Shown in pieces: positions 25,373 through 34,520 of a stretch of DNA of 64,000 bases. Position 1 is the first letter of the stretch, and every line of letters begins with the position of its first letter. Made by a program: the position numbers and the translations under genes. The stretch lies in contig NZ_JGYX01000005.1 in NCBI RefSeq assembly GCF_000741215.1, forward strand, positions 1 to 64,000, read 5' to 3'. The stretch comes from Bifidobacterium pullorum subsp. gallinarum (lineage in GTDB: Bacteria; Actinomycetota; Actinomycetes; Actinomycetales; Bifidobacteriaceae). The notes under the pieces are model-generated. The model ran no database searches. It was not told where the DNA came from and saw only the letters and a program-made list of their open reading frames with translations.

Positions 25373-26650
25373 CTACCGGGCGACGGGCAATGACAACGTG
25401 AACGTGCTGCCCTGCCCCACACGGCTCCACACCGATGCGGAACCATGGTGGGTCAGCGCCACATGCTTGACGATGGCGAGGCCCAGGCCGATGCCGTCCT
25501 GCGTGCGCTCGTTCTGGTTGCTGCCCCGGTAGAACCGTTCGAACACATGCGTCTGCTCCTGCTGCGGGATGCCGCATCCGCAGTCGATGACCCGGATCTC
25601 CACCGTGCCGCCATCCTGGGCCGCGCGGACGACGATGGTGACGGACCCACCGTCCGGGGAGTACGCCACGGCGTTGTCCACCAGCTTGGCAACGGCGATA
25701 CGGATCTGCTCGGTATCCCCGTGAACACGTATATCGACGTCCCCGGTCAGCGAGAGGTGAACGCCGCGGTCCGCAGCGCTCGCCTCCGCGGCCGCGACGA
25801 CGGCCTCCAGCGGTTCGCGCAACGCAATGACATTCGCGGCCGACGGGGTGATGGGCTCCTGCGCCTTAATCAGCAGGAGCAGATCCGACACCATCCGGTT
25901 CAGATGGCCGCAGGTCGTCCGCACCTGCCGTGCATCCCGCGCGATACGCTCCCGGTCGCCCCCGCCCTGTTCCAGGGAATCCGCCAGATTCATCAGCGCC
26001 TCGGTGGGCTTCAGCAGCTGTTCGGAGACGTTCGTGATGAACGAGTCGCGCGTCTGGGCGAACCGGATGACGTCGCTCAGATCCTCGATCATCACCACCA
26101 CGAACCGGTCGCTGATGCGCCCCACGGTGATCTTCAGCCAATTCGGGCGGGTCACCGACCTGCGGCGGCGACGCTCCTTGGCCTCGGCGCCCAGATCGTC
26201 GAAGGCATGCTCATACTGCCACGGCGTGCGGGTCTCCACGTTGAACTGCGCGCGTCCGCCATGTTCGCGGACCTCATGGATCTGCTCCAGCACACGTTCG
26301 TCGGCGATCGCGTCGTCAATCACCACACCCAGGGTATATGCCGCGGGGCTGGCCCTGACGACCTCGTCGTCGTCATCCACCACAATCGACGCCCCCGGCA
26401 GCACCGACAGCAGCGATGCCGTGGAATCGTCCAGATCATCATCCTCGTCCTCCTCCGCTTGCCGACGATGCGGCAGGACACGCTGCACCTCCGCCTCCAA
26501 TCGGCTCACCGGCGACGCTCCCCCGAACAGTTTGGCCACCACCGGGGTGATCCGGTCCACCACGAAGAACCCGACCGTGACGGCCACGGCCACGCCCACA
26601 ATGCCGAACGCGACGAAGATGAGGATGCTGGGATCGATGAATTCAGGCAT
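25373..26650 (-). CDS. SenX3-like sensor kinase lacking the phospho-acceptor histidine
   Basis: The 425-residue protein has one N-terminal membrane helix (about 9-33), a PAS-like domain (about 78-195), a HisKA-like helical region (about 200-265) and a HATPase_c domain. The ATP-binding boxes are intact: N box LVDNAVAYSP, G1 DCGCGIP, F box ERFYRG, G2 GIGLGLAIVKHV. In the H box, where relatives have NVSHELKTP, this protein reads NVSEQLLKP, with Glu210 at the histidine position (codon at 26021-26023). It lies divergent from phoU as in other actinobacteria, but no regX3 regulator is adjacent. It may be a phosphatase-only or allosteric sensor for phosphate. Confidence 0.85.
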   Translation of the reverse strand: MPEFIDPSILIFVAFGIVGVAVAVTVGFFVVDRITPVVAKLFGGASPVSRLEAEVQRVLPHRRQAEEDEDDDLDDSTASLLSVLPGASIVVDDDDEVVRASPAAYTLGVVIDDAIADERVLEQIHEVREHGGRAQFNVETRTPWQYEHAFDDLGAEAKERRRRRSVTRPNWLKITVGRISDRFVVVMIEDLSDVIRFAQTRDSFITNVSEQLLKPTEALMNLADSLEQGGGDRERIARDARQVRTTCGHLNRMVSDLLLLIKAQEPITPSAANVIALREPLEAVVAAAEASAADRGVHLSLTGDVDIRVHGDTEQIRIAVAKLVDNAVAYSPDGGSVTIVVRAAQDGGTVEIRVIDCGCGIPQQEQTHVFERFYRGSNQNERTQDGIGLGLAIVKHVALTHHGSASVWSRVGQGSTFTLSLPVAR

Positions 26651-26812
26651 AGGGTCATTCTCGCACAACCGCGGCAAGATGAATGACAGGTGAACCATCC
26701 GGTGAATTCTCAGCCAACAACGGGTAGCCATTGACTACGTTGTCCGCAAAACACCGCCAAAAATATTACACTGGTTGAGGTTGTACAGCACTACCCACGA
26801 AAGGCATGAACA

Positions 26813-27493
26813 ATGCGCGTTATTTTCGACGAGGAGCTCAAGGCCGTTGCCGATGACCTCGATCGCATGGTGCAGGATGTGCGCAAGGCGATCAACGGCG
26901 CGGGCAACGCGCTGCTGAACTCGGATCTTGAAGCCGCCCAGGCCGTCATCGACGGCGATATCGAGATCGATGCGCTCGAGTCGAGCGTCATCGACCAGTG
27001 CGTGAAGCTGCTGGCCAAGCAGAACCCGGTGGCCACCGATCTGCGCGTGGTCGTCTCCACGCTGCGACTGGCCGCCACGTTCGAGCGTATGGGTGACCTG
27101 GCCCGCCATATCGCGGAAACCGCACGCCGCACCTACCCGCAGTCCCCGCTGACCGATGACGCCAAGCAGCTGTTCACCGAGATGCAGGAATTCCTGACCA
27201 TGACCGCCGATCGCATGGTCGCCATGCTGCAGGACCGCAACACCGCCATCGCCGAGCAGGTGATCGTGGATGACGACAAGCTCGATGCGCTGCACCAGAA
27301 GACCTTCGACCTGATGCTCTCCGACGAGTGGCAGGGCACCAAGCAGCAGCTCATCGACCTGGTGCTGCTGGGCCGCTACATGGAGCGCCTCGGCGATCAT
27401 GCCGTGTCGGCCGCCCGCCGCGTGGTCTTCATCGTCTCCGGCTTCGATCCGTCCAAGGAGCCGTCCCGCGACGAGGACGGCAGCGTCTATTAA
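26813..27493 (+). CDS. phoU: Phosphate-transport regulator PhoU
   Basis: The 226-residue protein consists of two PhoU three-helix repeats with the metal-binding patterns ATDLRVVVSTLRLAATFERM (about 64-83) and GRYMERLGDHAVSAARRVVF near residue 190. PhoU dampens phosphate signalling by linking the Pst transporter to its sensor kinase. The neighbouring divergent kinase is SenX3-like, which fits that role. No pst genes are in the window. Confidence 0.93.
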   Translation: MRVIFDEELKAVADDLDRMVQDVRKAINGAGNALLNSDLEAAQAVIDGDIEIDALESSVIDQCVKLLAKQNPVATDLRVVVSTLRLAATFERMGDLARHIAETARRTYPQSPLTDDAKQLFTEMQEFLTMTADRMVAMLQDRNTAIAEQVIVDDDKLDALHQKTFDLMLSDEWQGTKQQLIDLVLLGRYMERLGDHAVSAARRVVFIVSGFDPSKEPSRDEDGSVY

Positions 27494-27534
27494 TCATTAG
27501 TCGCCAACGCGTTGCCGAACGCGAGTCATAGCGC

Positions 27535-27568
27535 AACCGCCGAGTGGTTATCCACCCGGCGGTTTTTC
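27535..27568 (+). terminator. phoU terminator
   Basis: AACCGCCGAGTGG and CCACCCGGCGGTT form a hairpin followed by a T run, 42 bases after the phoU stop. Confidence 0.8.
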
Positions 27569-27599
27569 AATGCACTACGTAGTTCCCACTGTCATTCCG

Positions 27600-27731
27600 C
27601 AACACGCCCGGCCTCTGCGGACTCTGACACATCGTGACCGTGATACATTCCACAAAACGTTGAAATATCAAGGTTTTGAACTTGCATCACAGTCACAAAA
27701 GTGTCAGAGTCCGCAGAGGCCGGGCGTGTTG
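27600..27731. repeat. Intergenic 31-bp perfect inverted repeat (132-bp hairpin element)
   Basis: The 31 bases at 27600-27630 pair perfectly with 27701-27731; the arms carry CGGACTCTGACAC at the loop side. The loop contains ACTTGCATCACAGTCAC (27680-27696), repeated exactly at 49906-49922 in a similar hairpin, and imperfectly complements GTGACCGTGATACA on its left side, so the stem may extend. It sits between two ordinary terminators of convergent genes, so termination does not explain it. Confidence 0.8.
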
Positions 27732-27795
27732 CTGAGATCGGGGCCAGGGCTGCGGAGTGTAAGGATCAGGGAAGGGACAGTACGGAATACAACAA

Positions 27796-27825
27796 AGGGG
27801 TTGCACGAGATTTCGTGCAACCCCT
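27796..27825 (-). terminator. gpmA terminator
   Basis: AGGGGTTGCACGA and TCGTGCAACCCCT form a perfect hairpin just after the gpmA stop on the minus strand. Confidence 0.8.
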
Positions 27826-27852
27826 AATCAAGCAGCAGTGAAGCTTAGATCA

Positions 27853-28593
27853 TCACTTCTGGCCCTGGGCGGCGACGGCGGCGGCACCGGCGGCGGCGGC
27901 CTCCGGATCCAGGTACTCGCCACGCGGCTTGATCGGCTTGAAGTTCTCATCCAGCTCGTACAGCAGCGGGATGGCGGTCGGGATGTTGACCTTGGCGATC
28001 TCCTCCTCCGACAGGCCGTCGAGCATCTTGACGATGGCACGCAGCGAGTTGCCGTGGGCGGCGATCAGGACGGTCTTGCCGGCCTTGAGCTCCGGGATGA
28101 TCTCCGACTCCCAGTACGGGGTCACACGCTCGACCACGTTGGCCAGGGCCTCGGTCTCCGGGACCGGGTCGCCGGCGTAACGCGGATCGTTGTTCTGGGC
28201 GTACTGATCGTTCGGATCGATCTCCGGCGGCGGGGTGGCATAGGAGCGGCGCCAGATCATGAACTTCTCGTCGCCGTACTCCTCGCGGATCTCGGTCTTG
28301 TTCTTGCCCTGCAGAGCGCCGTAGTGACGCTCGTTGAGACGCCAGTTGCGCTTGACGGGAATCCACAGACGATCGGCCTCGTCAAGGGCGATGTTGGCGG
28401 TGTTGATGGCACGACGCAGCAGCGAGGTGAAGACGATGTCCGGCAGGACGTTCTTCTCCTTGAGCAGCTGGCCGCCACGCTTGGCTTCCTCGACACCCTG
28501 CTCGGTCAGCGGGACGTCGACCCAGCCGGTGAACTGATTGGTTTTGTTCCATGCGCTCTGTCCGTGACGGAGCAGTACTAGTTTGTAAGACAT
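27853..28593 (-). CDS. gpmA: 2,3-bisphosphoglycerate-dependent phosphoglycerate mutase
   Basis: The 246-residue enzyme interconverts 3- and 2-phosphoglycerate in glycolysis. The phosphohistidine motif [10 protein letters not shown] is at residues 6-15, [12 protein letters not shown] near 90, and the second histidine is in [10 protein letters not shown] near 185. The substrate-binding stretch [12 protein letters not shown] is present. Length matches bacterial dPGMs. Gene runs toward phoU, with separate terminators. Confidence 0.95.
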   Translation of the reverse strand: MSYKLVLLRHGQSAWNKTNQFTGWVDVPLTEQGVEEAKRGGQLLKEKNVLPDIVFTSLLRRAINTANIALDEADRLWIPVKRNWRLNERHYGALQGKNKTEIREEYGDEKFMIWRRSYATPPPEIDPNDQYAQNNDPRYAGDPVPETEALANVVERVTPYWESEIIPELKAGKTVLIAAHGNSLRAIVKMLDGLSEEEIAKVNIPTAIPLLYELDENFKPIKPRGEYLDPEAAAAGAAAVAAQGQK

Positions 28594-28685
28594 GCACCCA
28601 GTTTACGCGACAAACCCGACGATACGGTGCATCTCGAACCGGATTATGGAACCGGTTCGGCGTTGCGCCGCAGCCGGACCGACGA

Positions 28686-29726
28686 TCAGGCCACAACAGT
28701 GCCGATGACGAATGCCGAAGCCGCGCATAACCCCGCCGCGGCGTACAGCCCCCGGGACACCGACCGCCTCCCGAAATGGCAGGCCATCGCCGCGCAGACG
28801 CTCGCCAGCAGCGTCGCAACCATCAATACCAATCCCACCGACGACAGCAGCGGTCTCAATCCCTCGGGCGAGCAGCTGCCGACACGCGCGCCGGAGGCGG
28901 TCACCGAGAACTGGGGGCACAACCAAGTGGCCGTCGTCTGGTTCGAGGCGGATTCGCCGGCGCGGACCGCGTTGTACACCATCACCCATTGAATGATGGA
29001 CGCGATGACGCCCCGTGCCGTGGCGATACGACGGTCCACAGCAGCCGCCTCCCCCACGGCGTCACCGTCATAGGACACCGAGGCGATCGCCCACGAGCAG
29101 CAAGCGGACAGTGCCGCACCACGTATGCCGCCGATGAACGTCACATGCCAGCAGACCAGCGCATGGGTGACCAGTGCGACGCCGAATCCCCAGACCACCG
29201 CCAACGTGTCATTCGCCGTCCGTGTCGTCAGCCGCAGCCCGATCCGGTCGCAGACATGCCACCCCGCCTGCAGCCACACCGCGGAGAGCGCCACGAACCA
29301 TACCAACGGCAGCCACGCCGCCGCGGTCAATATCCCCAAAGCGAGTCCCACCACCAGGAACGCCGGCAGCGTCCACAACATCGCATTCCGCGCCCGACGC
29401 GCCGAACGCGTCATCACGCCGCCCGCATGCAGTCCACCGGCGGCGTCCAAATGCGCCGCCATCTCGCAATACACGGCGAACACCACGGCCAGCAGCAGAC
29501 ACAGCGCCGTGACGATGACGAACCATGCCGGAGGGGTGACGCACAGCCCCGCGTCCACACGGGGATCATCGACATTATGACCGCCAATCATCGGGCACAT
29601 GTAGTGGCGGGCATCCCCTCCCCAATTGTCCAGATACAACGGTGCGAACGACGTACCGGCACCGATCAGCACCGCGATGACGGCGGATACGGACAGCCAC
29701 GGCCACACCGTATACGAACGCCGCAT
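28686..29726 (-). CDS. Multi-pass membrane protein of unknown function
   Basis: The 346-residue protein has about eight hydrophobic segments, starting VWPWLSVSAVIAVLIGAGTS and ending LYAAAGLCAASAFVIGTVVA. One extracytoplasmic loop after the first segment has a Cys/His-rich stretch (HYMCPMIGGHNVDD, then DAGLCVTPPAW). No catalytic or transport signature is recognised. ATG 29726 follows GAAGGGGGA; a longer in-frame reading overlaps the prenyltransferase gene and is not coding. The start is 69 bases after the upstream prenyltransferase gene stops, so the two may be co-transcribed. Confidence 0.65.
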   Translation of the reverse strand: MRRSYTVWPWLSVSAVIAVLIGAGTSFAPLYLDNWGGDARHYMCPMIGGHNVDDPRVDAGLCVTPPAWFVIVTALCLLLAVVFAVYCEMAAHLDAAGGLHAGGVMTRSARRARNAMLWTLPAFLVVGLALGILTAAAWLPLVWFVALSAVWLQAGWHVCDRIGLRLTTRTANDTLAVVWGFGVALVTHALVCWHVTFIGGIRGAALSACCSWAIASVSYDGDAVGEAAAVDRRIATARGVIASIIQWVMVYNAVRAGESASNQTTATWLCPQFSVTASGARVGSCSPEGLRPLLSSVGLVLMVATLLASVCAAMACHFGRRSVSRGLYAAAGLCAASAFVIGTVVA

Positions 29727-29794
29727 GAAATCCCCCTTCCCTCGATACCACCGATTATAGGCCGGAGGATGACGCGGAATCGCGGGGCGAGGAC

Positions 29795-31000
29795 TCAGAT
29801 CGCCGCCAGACCGGCGTATCCCACGGCGCACACCAGCAGCGACAAGCCGATCAACGGCAGCGCGCGGGCATGGTCGCGCCGCAGCAGCGCGCGAATGGTC
29901 AGGGCCGTGATCGCCAGACAGACAACGCCATACGCCGCCATCGCCCACGTCAAGGTGTCGGGCGGCGATGGCAACGCGCACGCCCATCCCCCGGATGACC
30001 CGGATTCCTGTTCCCCTGATGCATTGATACCCACCCATGAACTCGTCCGCCACCAGCACGGCAATCCCACCAGACTCAACGCGGACAGCACGAGCGGCGA
30101 CAACGCGAACACCGCCACGGGAACGAACACGACGGCGTACGCCGCCACTGTCAGGATGCGTGCGCGCTGCTCCCCCAGCCGCACCGCCAACGTACGTTTG
30201 CCATGCACGCGGTCCGAATCGACATCACGCAGATTATTAACCATCAGCAGCACGCAGGAGAGCAGGCCGGCCTGCACCGCGCCCAGCACCCCCGTCGCGG
30301 TAACAGTTCCGCACAGCACGAACTGGGTCCCCAACACCGCCACCAGGCCGAAGAACACGAACACGAACAACTCACCCAGACCCGCGTACCCGTACGGATG
30401 CCGACCACCGGTATAGCACCAGCCGGCCAGCAGGCAGCACACGCCGACGATTAGCAGCCACCAGTATCCGGTGATCGCGATAATCGCCAGACCGCACAGG
30501 CAGGCGAGCGCCGCCGCCGTGCCGGCCGACGTCAACACCCGTTTCGGCGGCACGCCGGAGGCGACCAGACGCGCGGGTGCATGGATGGAGGTCGCCGCGA
30601 TGCCGTCGCGCCGGCCCGAGAGGACGACCGCCACGGGTGGGGCGCCGGTCGGTACGGCCGACGAGGATGATGCCGGCGACGCGGGCAACGCGGGCGACGC
30701 CGCTCCGCGTCCCTCGTCCACGCCGCGGACGCCGTCGGAGTAGTCGTTGGCAAAGTTGACGGCGATCTGCAGGAACAGGGCGACCAGCGTGCACAGGATC
30801 GCCAACGGCCAGAACCGCGATTCCAACGTGGCCTGCGTGGCACGATTGATTGCGCAGGATTCCGGCGCGGGGTAGATCAGTGCGCATACGCCGAGCTGTC
30901 GGACGGAAGTCCATGCCGCGGCCGCGCCGATGGCCACCGGCGCCACGCTGGCCGGCAGCGTCTGCGGCCGCATCCCCTTCAACCAGATCGCGATTCCCAT
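29795..31000 (-). CDS. menA: UbiA-family prenyltransferase, MenA-like
   Basis: The 401-residue membrane enzyme carries both prenyl-diphosphate Mg-binding motifs, NFANDYSDGVRG (82-93) and NNLRDVDSDRVHGKRTLAVR (about 254-273). Its front end is LKGMRPQTLPASVAPVAIG, all typical of 1,4-dihydroxy-2-naphthoate polyprenyltransferase. Two low-complexity insertions (SPALPASPASSSSAVPTG near 103 and a Gly/Ser-rich loop near 325) make it about 100 residues longer than E. coli MenA. No other men gene is nearby, and bifidobacteria are generally considered to lack menaquinone, so the true acceptor may differ. Confidence 0.8.
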   Translation of the reverse strand: MGIAIWLKGMRPQTLPASVAPVAIGAAAAWTSVRQLGVCALIYPAPESCAINRATQATLESRFWPLAILCTLVALFLQIAVNFANDYSDGVRGVDEGRGAASPALPASPASSSSAVPTGAPPVAVVLSGRRDGIAATSIHAPARLVASGVPPKRVLTSAGTAAALACLCGLAIIAITGYWWLLIVGVCCLLAGWCYTGGRHPYGYAGLGELFVFVFFGLVAVLGTQFVLCGTVTATGVLGAVQAGLLSCVLLMVNNLRDVDSDRVHGKRTLAVRLGEQRARILTVAAYAVVFVPVAVFALSPLVLSALSLVGLPCWWRTSSWVGINASGEQESGSSGGWACALPSPPDTLTWAMAAYGVVCLAITALTIRALLRRDHARALPLIGLSLLVCAVGYAGLAAI

Positions 31001-31130
31001 ACCGCCATGCTCTCGCAGAGGATGGATATCGCCGGCGTCGGGGCCCTGCGACCCGTGCCGACGGCCGGCACGTGACCGACGACTTGCGGCGCGAATGAGT
31101 CCATGACAGGGGCCCTAATCAACAACAAGG

Positions 31131-31157
31131 CCTTCCCGTCCGCATGGGACGGGAAGG
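31131..31157. terminator. lysS terminator hairpin
   Basis: CCTTCCCGTCC and GGGACGGGAAGG form a stem with a 4-base loop, downstream of lysS on the minus strand, with a T-rich tail in that direction. The 234 bases between the MenA start and the lysS stop hold nothing else I can support. Confidence 0.65.
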
Positions 31158-31234
31158 CTCGAATCAATGTCTATGGCGCAACCGCGGGGGTTGAGAGCAC
31201 CATCACGGCGATGCGGCCGCGATTCCCGTCGTTC

Positions 31235-32911
31235 CTACTGCAGGTTGAGCGGCTTGACCAGCGGGAAGGTGATGGTCTCGCGGATCGTGGCGCCGGTCAG
31301 GGCGATGAGCAGACGGTCGATGCCCATGCCCATGCCGCCGGCCGGCGGCATGCCTACGCCCAGGGCCTCAAGGAAGTCCTCGTCGATGTCCATCGCCTCG
31401 GCGTCGCCGGCGAGCGCGTCCTTGGCCTGGGCCACGAAGCGTTCGCGCTGCACGACCGGGTCGTTGAGCTCGGAGTAGCCGGTGGCCAGCTCGAAGCCGC
31501 GCACGTACAGATCCCACTTCTCCACCACGCCGGGCTTGGTGCGGTGCGACTTGACCAGCGGCGAGGTCTCGACCGGGAAGTCGCGCACGAACACCGGCTC
31601 GTAGAGCTTGTCCTCGTAGAAGTGCTCCCACAGGTGTTCGACGAGCTTGCCGTGGTTCTCCACGTCATCGCGCTCCACACCGAGCTTGTCGGCGATCGCG
31701 CCCAGATGCTCCACGCTGGTGCCGGGGGCATCCGGGCCGCCGTTCGGGATGATCTCCTCGCCGAGGGCCTCGGAGAGCGACTCGTACATGCTGATGGTCT
31801 TCCATTCGCCGCCGAAGTCGTATTCGGTGCCGTCCAGCAGCGTGACCTTCAGCGAGCCGAACACGTCCATCGCGGTCTGCTGCACAAGCTCCTTGGTCAG
31901 CTGGCCGATGGTGTCGTAGTTGCCGTAGGCCTGGTAGGCCTCCACCATCGTGAACTCGGGGGCGTGCGTGGCGTCGACGCCCTCGTTGCGGAAGTCGCGG
32001 TTGATCTCGAAGACGCGGTCGATGCCGCCGACCAGGCAGCGCTTGAGGAACAGCTCCGGGGCGATGCGCATGAACAGGTCGATGTCGAAGGCGTTCATAT
32101 GCGTGGTGAACGGACGGGCCGCGGCACCGCCGTGCACGGTCTGCAGCATCGGGGTCTCGACCTCGATGAAGTCATGGTTGTCGAAGGTGCGGCGCAGCGA
32201 GGCCACGGCCTTGGAACGGTTGCGCACCATGTTGCGGATGCGCTCGTCGGCGATCATGCCGAGGTACGGCTTGCGCGTACGCGTGTCGTCGTTGAGCTCC
32301 TTGTGCAGGGCGGGCAGCGGCTGCAGCGCCTTGGCGGCGATGGCCCACTCGGAGGCGAACACGGACAGCTCGCCGGTCTTGGAGGCGATCACGCGGCCCT
32401 TGATGAACAGGTGGTCGCCCAGATCCACCAGCTGCTTGAACTGCTTCAGCGAATCCGCGCCGATCTCCTTCTTGGAGATCATGCCCTGGATGGTGGTGCC
32501 GTCGCCGGCGGACAGCTGCACGAAGCACAGGCCGCCCGCGTTGCGCAGGAACAGCACGCGACCGGCGATGCCGACCACGTCCTCGGTCTCCTGGCCGGCC
32601 TCGAGCTTGCCGTCGTAGTCGGCGCGCACCTGTTCGATGGTGTGGGTCACGCCCACCTCGACCGGGTACGGGTTGATGCCGTCCTTGATCATCATCGCGC
32701 GCTTGGCCACGCGCATCTGCACCTGCTCGGGGTGCGCCAGCGGACCGAACTCCTTGTTGCCCGGGTCCACGGCCTCGTCCAGCGTCGCGCCCTCATCCAC
32801 ACGCGCTGCGATGGCGGCGTCCTGCGCCATCAGCATCTCGGCACGCTCAATGGTGGTCATTGCGGGAGCAACGGCCTCTTCCTCGTTCTGATTCTCAACG
32901 TTTTCAGTCAT
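31235..32911 (-). CDS. lysS: Lysyl-tRNA synthetase, class II
   Basis: The 558-residue enzyme charges tRNA-Lys. An N-terminal OB-fold anticodon-binding domain (VRADYDGKLEAGQETEDVVG onward) is followed by the class II core. Motif 2 is the FRNEGVDATHAPEFTMVEAY region, and motif 3 is the C-terminal GMGIDRLLIALTGATIRETI. About 45 residues precede the usual N terminus. ATG 32911 is taken as the start; ATG 32920 is also possible, and neither has a strong ribosome-binding site. Confidence 0.95.
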   Translation of the reverse strand: MTENVENQNEEEAVAPAMTTIERAEMLMAQDAAIAARVDEGATLDEAVDPGNKEFGPLAHPEQVQMRVAKRAMMIKDGINPYPVEVGVTHTIEQVRADYDGKLEAGQETEDVVGIAGRVLFLRNAGGLCFVQLSAGDGTTIQGMISKKEIGADSLKQFKQLVDLGDHLFIKGRVIASKTGELSVFASEWAIAAKALQPLPALHKELNDDTRTRKPYLGMIADERIRNMVRNRSKAVASLRRTFDNHDFIEVETPMLQTVHGGAAARPFTTHMNAFDIDLFMRIAPELFLKRCLVGGIDRVFEINRDFRNEGVDATHAPEFTMVEAYQAYGNYDTIGQLTKELVQQTAMDVFGSLKVTLLDGTEYDFGGEWKTISMYESLSEALGEEIIPNGGPDAPGTSVEHLGAIADKLGVERDDVENHGKLVEHLWEHFYEDKLYEPVFVRDFPVETSPLVKSHRTKPGVVEKWDLYVRGFELATGYSELNDPVVQRERFVAQAKDALAGDAEAMDIDEDFLEALGVGMPPAGGMGMGIDRLLIALTGATIRETITFPLVKPLNLQ

Positions 32912-33015
32912 GTCACACATAAGCGTCCAGTGTACCGAGACGCCGATACACGCCGTAAGACACGCCGGTTGCATTTGTCCCCGGTTTCGTTGTATTATCT
33001 TCTGCGTTGCCAAAA

Positions 33016-33089
<74 letters not shown>

Positions 33090-33095
33090 CAACTC

Positions 33096-33129
33096 AAAGG
33101 GAATCACTGGTTACAGTGATTCCCTTTTT
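33096..33129 (+). terminator. tRNA-Pro terminator
   Basis: AAAGGGAATCACTG and CAGTGATTCCCTTT form a hairpin ending in a T run, 7 bases after tRNA-Pro. Confidence 0.8.
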
Positions 33130-33160
33130 CCATGACTACGGCAATATCAAGGGAACCACC

Positions 33161-34336
33161 ATGAAAAGAAGCATCCTGGCCCTGGCCTCGGGCGCGTTCG
33201 TGCTCGGCGCCGCGGAATTCGTGATGATGGGCATCCTGCCCCAGGCTGCCGCGGCAATGGGCGTCGATATCCCGACCGCGGGCAACTACATCTCTTCCTA
33301 TGCCATCGGCGTGTGCGTCGGCACGCTGATGCTGGTCTTCGGCCGCCGCGTGCCGCCGAAGAAGCTCATCCTGCTGTTCATGGCGATCACGCTGGTCGGC
33401 AACCTGCTGAGCGCCGTGGCGCTGAACTCGCCGATGCTCATCGTGGGGCGCTTCATCTCCGGGCTGCCGCATGGCGCGTTCTTCGGCACCGCCACGCTGA
33501 TCGCCAAGACCTTGGCCGACAAGGGCAAGGAGGCGCAGGCCGTCTCGATGATGGTGACCGGTCAGACCGTGGCGAATATGCTCGGTGTGCCGGCGGGCAC
33601 GATGATGGCCGAGTTCATGTCCTGGCGTCTGGCCTTCGGCATTCTGGCGGCATGGGCCGCCATGACGGTTGTGCTGGTGCTGGCGTGGGTGCCGCGCGTC
33701 GAGCCGATCAAGGATGCGGGCCTGGCCGGCCAGTTCCGTTTCCTCAGGAAGCCCGGCCCGTGGATGGTGCTGATCGCCGTGTTCACCGGCAACGCCGGCA
33801 TCTTCTGCTGGTGGAGCTATGTGTCCCCGTGGCTGACCGAGGTGGGCGGCTACGCATCGGGCGTGGTGCCGCTGCTGATGATGCTCGCAGGCTTCGGCAT
33901 GGTGGTCGGCGGTCTGGTCGGCGGCCGCATCTGCGACCGTTGGCGCCATGCGGGCACCGCCGCGCTCGGGCAGGCGATCTCCGGCGTCGGCTTGCTGTTC
34001 GTGTTCTTTGTTCCGGGCTCCCCGGCGATCTGCGCCATCCTGACCTTCTGGATCGCGTTCGGGTTGTTCTTCGTCTCCTCGCCGCAGCAGCTGCTGATGG
34101 CGGAGGCCGGCAAGGGCGGCGGCGAGCTGCTCGGCGGCGCCACCGTGCAGGTGGCGTTCAACTTCGGCAATGCGGTCGGCTCGATCATCGGCGGCGCCAT
34201 GCTGACCGTCTCCGGTATGAACTACCACTACCCCGCGCTCGGCGGTCTGCCGCTGGCGGTGATCGCCGTGGCGCTGTTGGTGCTGTTCTCGCGCCGGTAT
34301 GAAGGCAACGTAGCCTCCGCTCAGCAATCACGATGA
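33161..34336 (+). CDS. MFS transporter, DHA1/AraJ-like efflux protein
   Basis: The 391-residue protein has twelve predicted membrane helices. The AraJ/DHA1 front is LASGAFVLGAAEFVMMGILP, with the loop 2-3 motif FGRRVPPKKLILLFM and helix 4-5 motif GRFISGLPHGAFFGTA. Relatives export sugars or drugs; the substrate is unknown. ATG 33161 starts the first helix; longer in-frame readings run into tRNA-Pro. It stands alone, separated from the next gene by a patterned repeat region. Confidence 0.88.
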   Translation: MKRSILALASGAFVLGAAEFVMMGILPQAAAAMGVDIPTAGNYISSYAIGVCVGTLMLVFGRRVPPKKLILLFMAITLVGNLLSAVALNSPMLIVGRFISGLPHGAFFGTATLIAKTLADKGKEAQAVSMMVTGQTVANMLGVPAGTMMAEFMSWRLAFGILAAWAAMTVVLVLAWVPRVEPIKDAGLAGQFRFLRKPGPWMVLIAVFTGNAGIFCWWSYVSPWLTEVGGYASGVVPLLMMLAGFGMVVGGLVGGRICDRWRHAGTAALGQAISGVGLLFVFFVPGSPAICAILTFWIAFGLFFVSSPQQLLMAEAGKGGGELLGGATVQVAFNFGNAVGSIIGGAMLTVSGMNYHYPALGGLPLAVIAVALLVLFSRRYEGNVASAQQSR

Positions 34337-34470
34337 TTCAGTGGGCGGGTTAGACCTTCAGTGGGCGGCCTGTGGCGGACCTCCGTCACAGGCCGCCTTG
34401 ATATATCGCCGTTATCCGGCGGCATGCCCGGCAGCCACCCGCCCACTGAACGCGAAATCCGCCCACTGAA
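34337..34470. repeat. Symmetric array of 12-bp TTCAGTGGGCGG repeats
   Basis: TTCAGTGGGCGG occurs at 34337-34348 and 34357-34368, and its complement CCGCCCACTGAA at 34439-34450 and 34459-34470. Both pairs have the same 20-base period, so the array is a mirror arrangement. The middle contains a further hairpin (GGCGGCCTGTG with CACAGGCCGCC). It lies between the MFS gene and the TPR/DUF4037 gene. Confidence 0.75.
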
Positions 34471-34520
34471 GCCGCCGCCGACCGTACACTGGTGTCAGTA
34501 CCCATATCGGGCAAGGAGCG

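Noticed and set aside
28776..30416. A 546-codon open frame on the plus strand
   Set aside because: It is antisense to the membrane-protein and prenyltransferase genes and is composed of Arg/His/Thr/Pro-rich low-complexity sequence.
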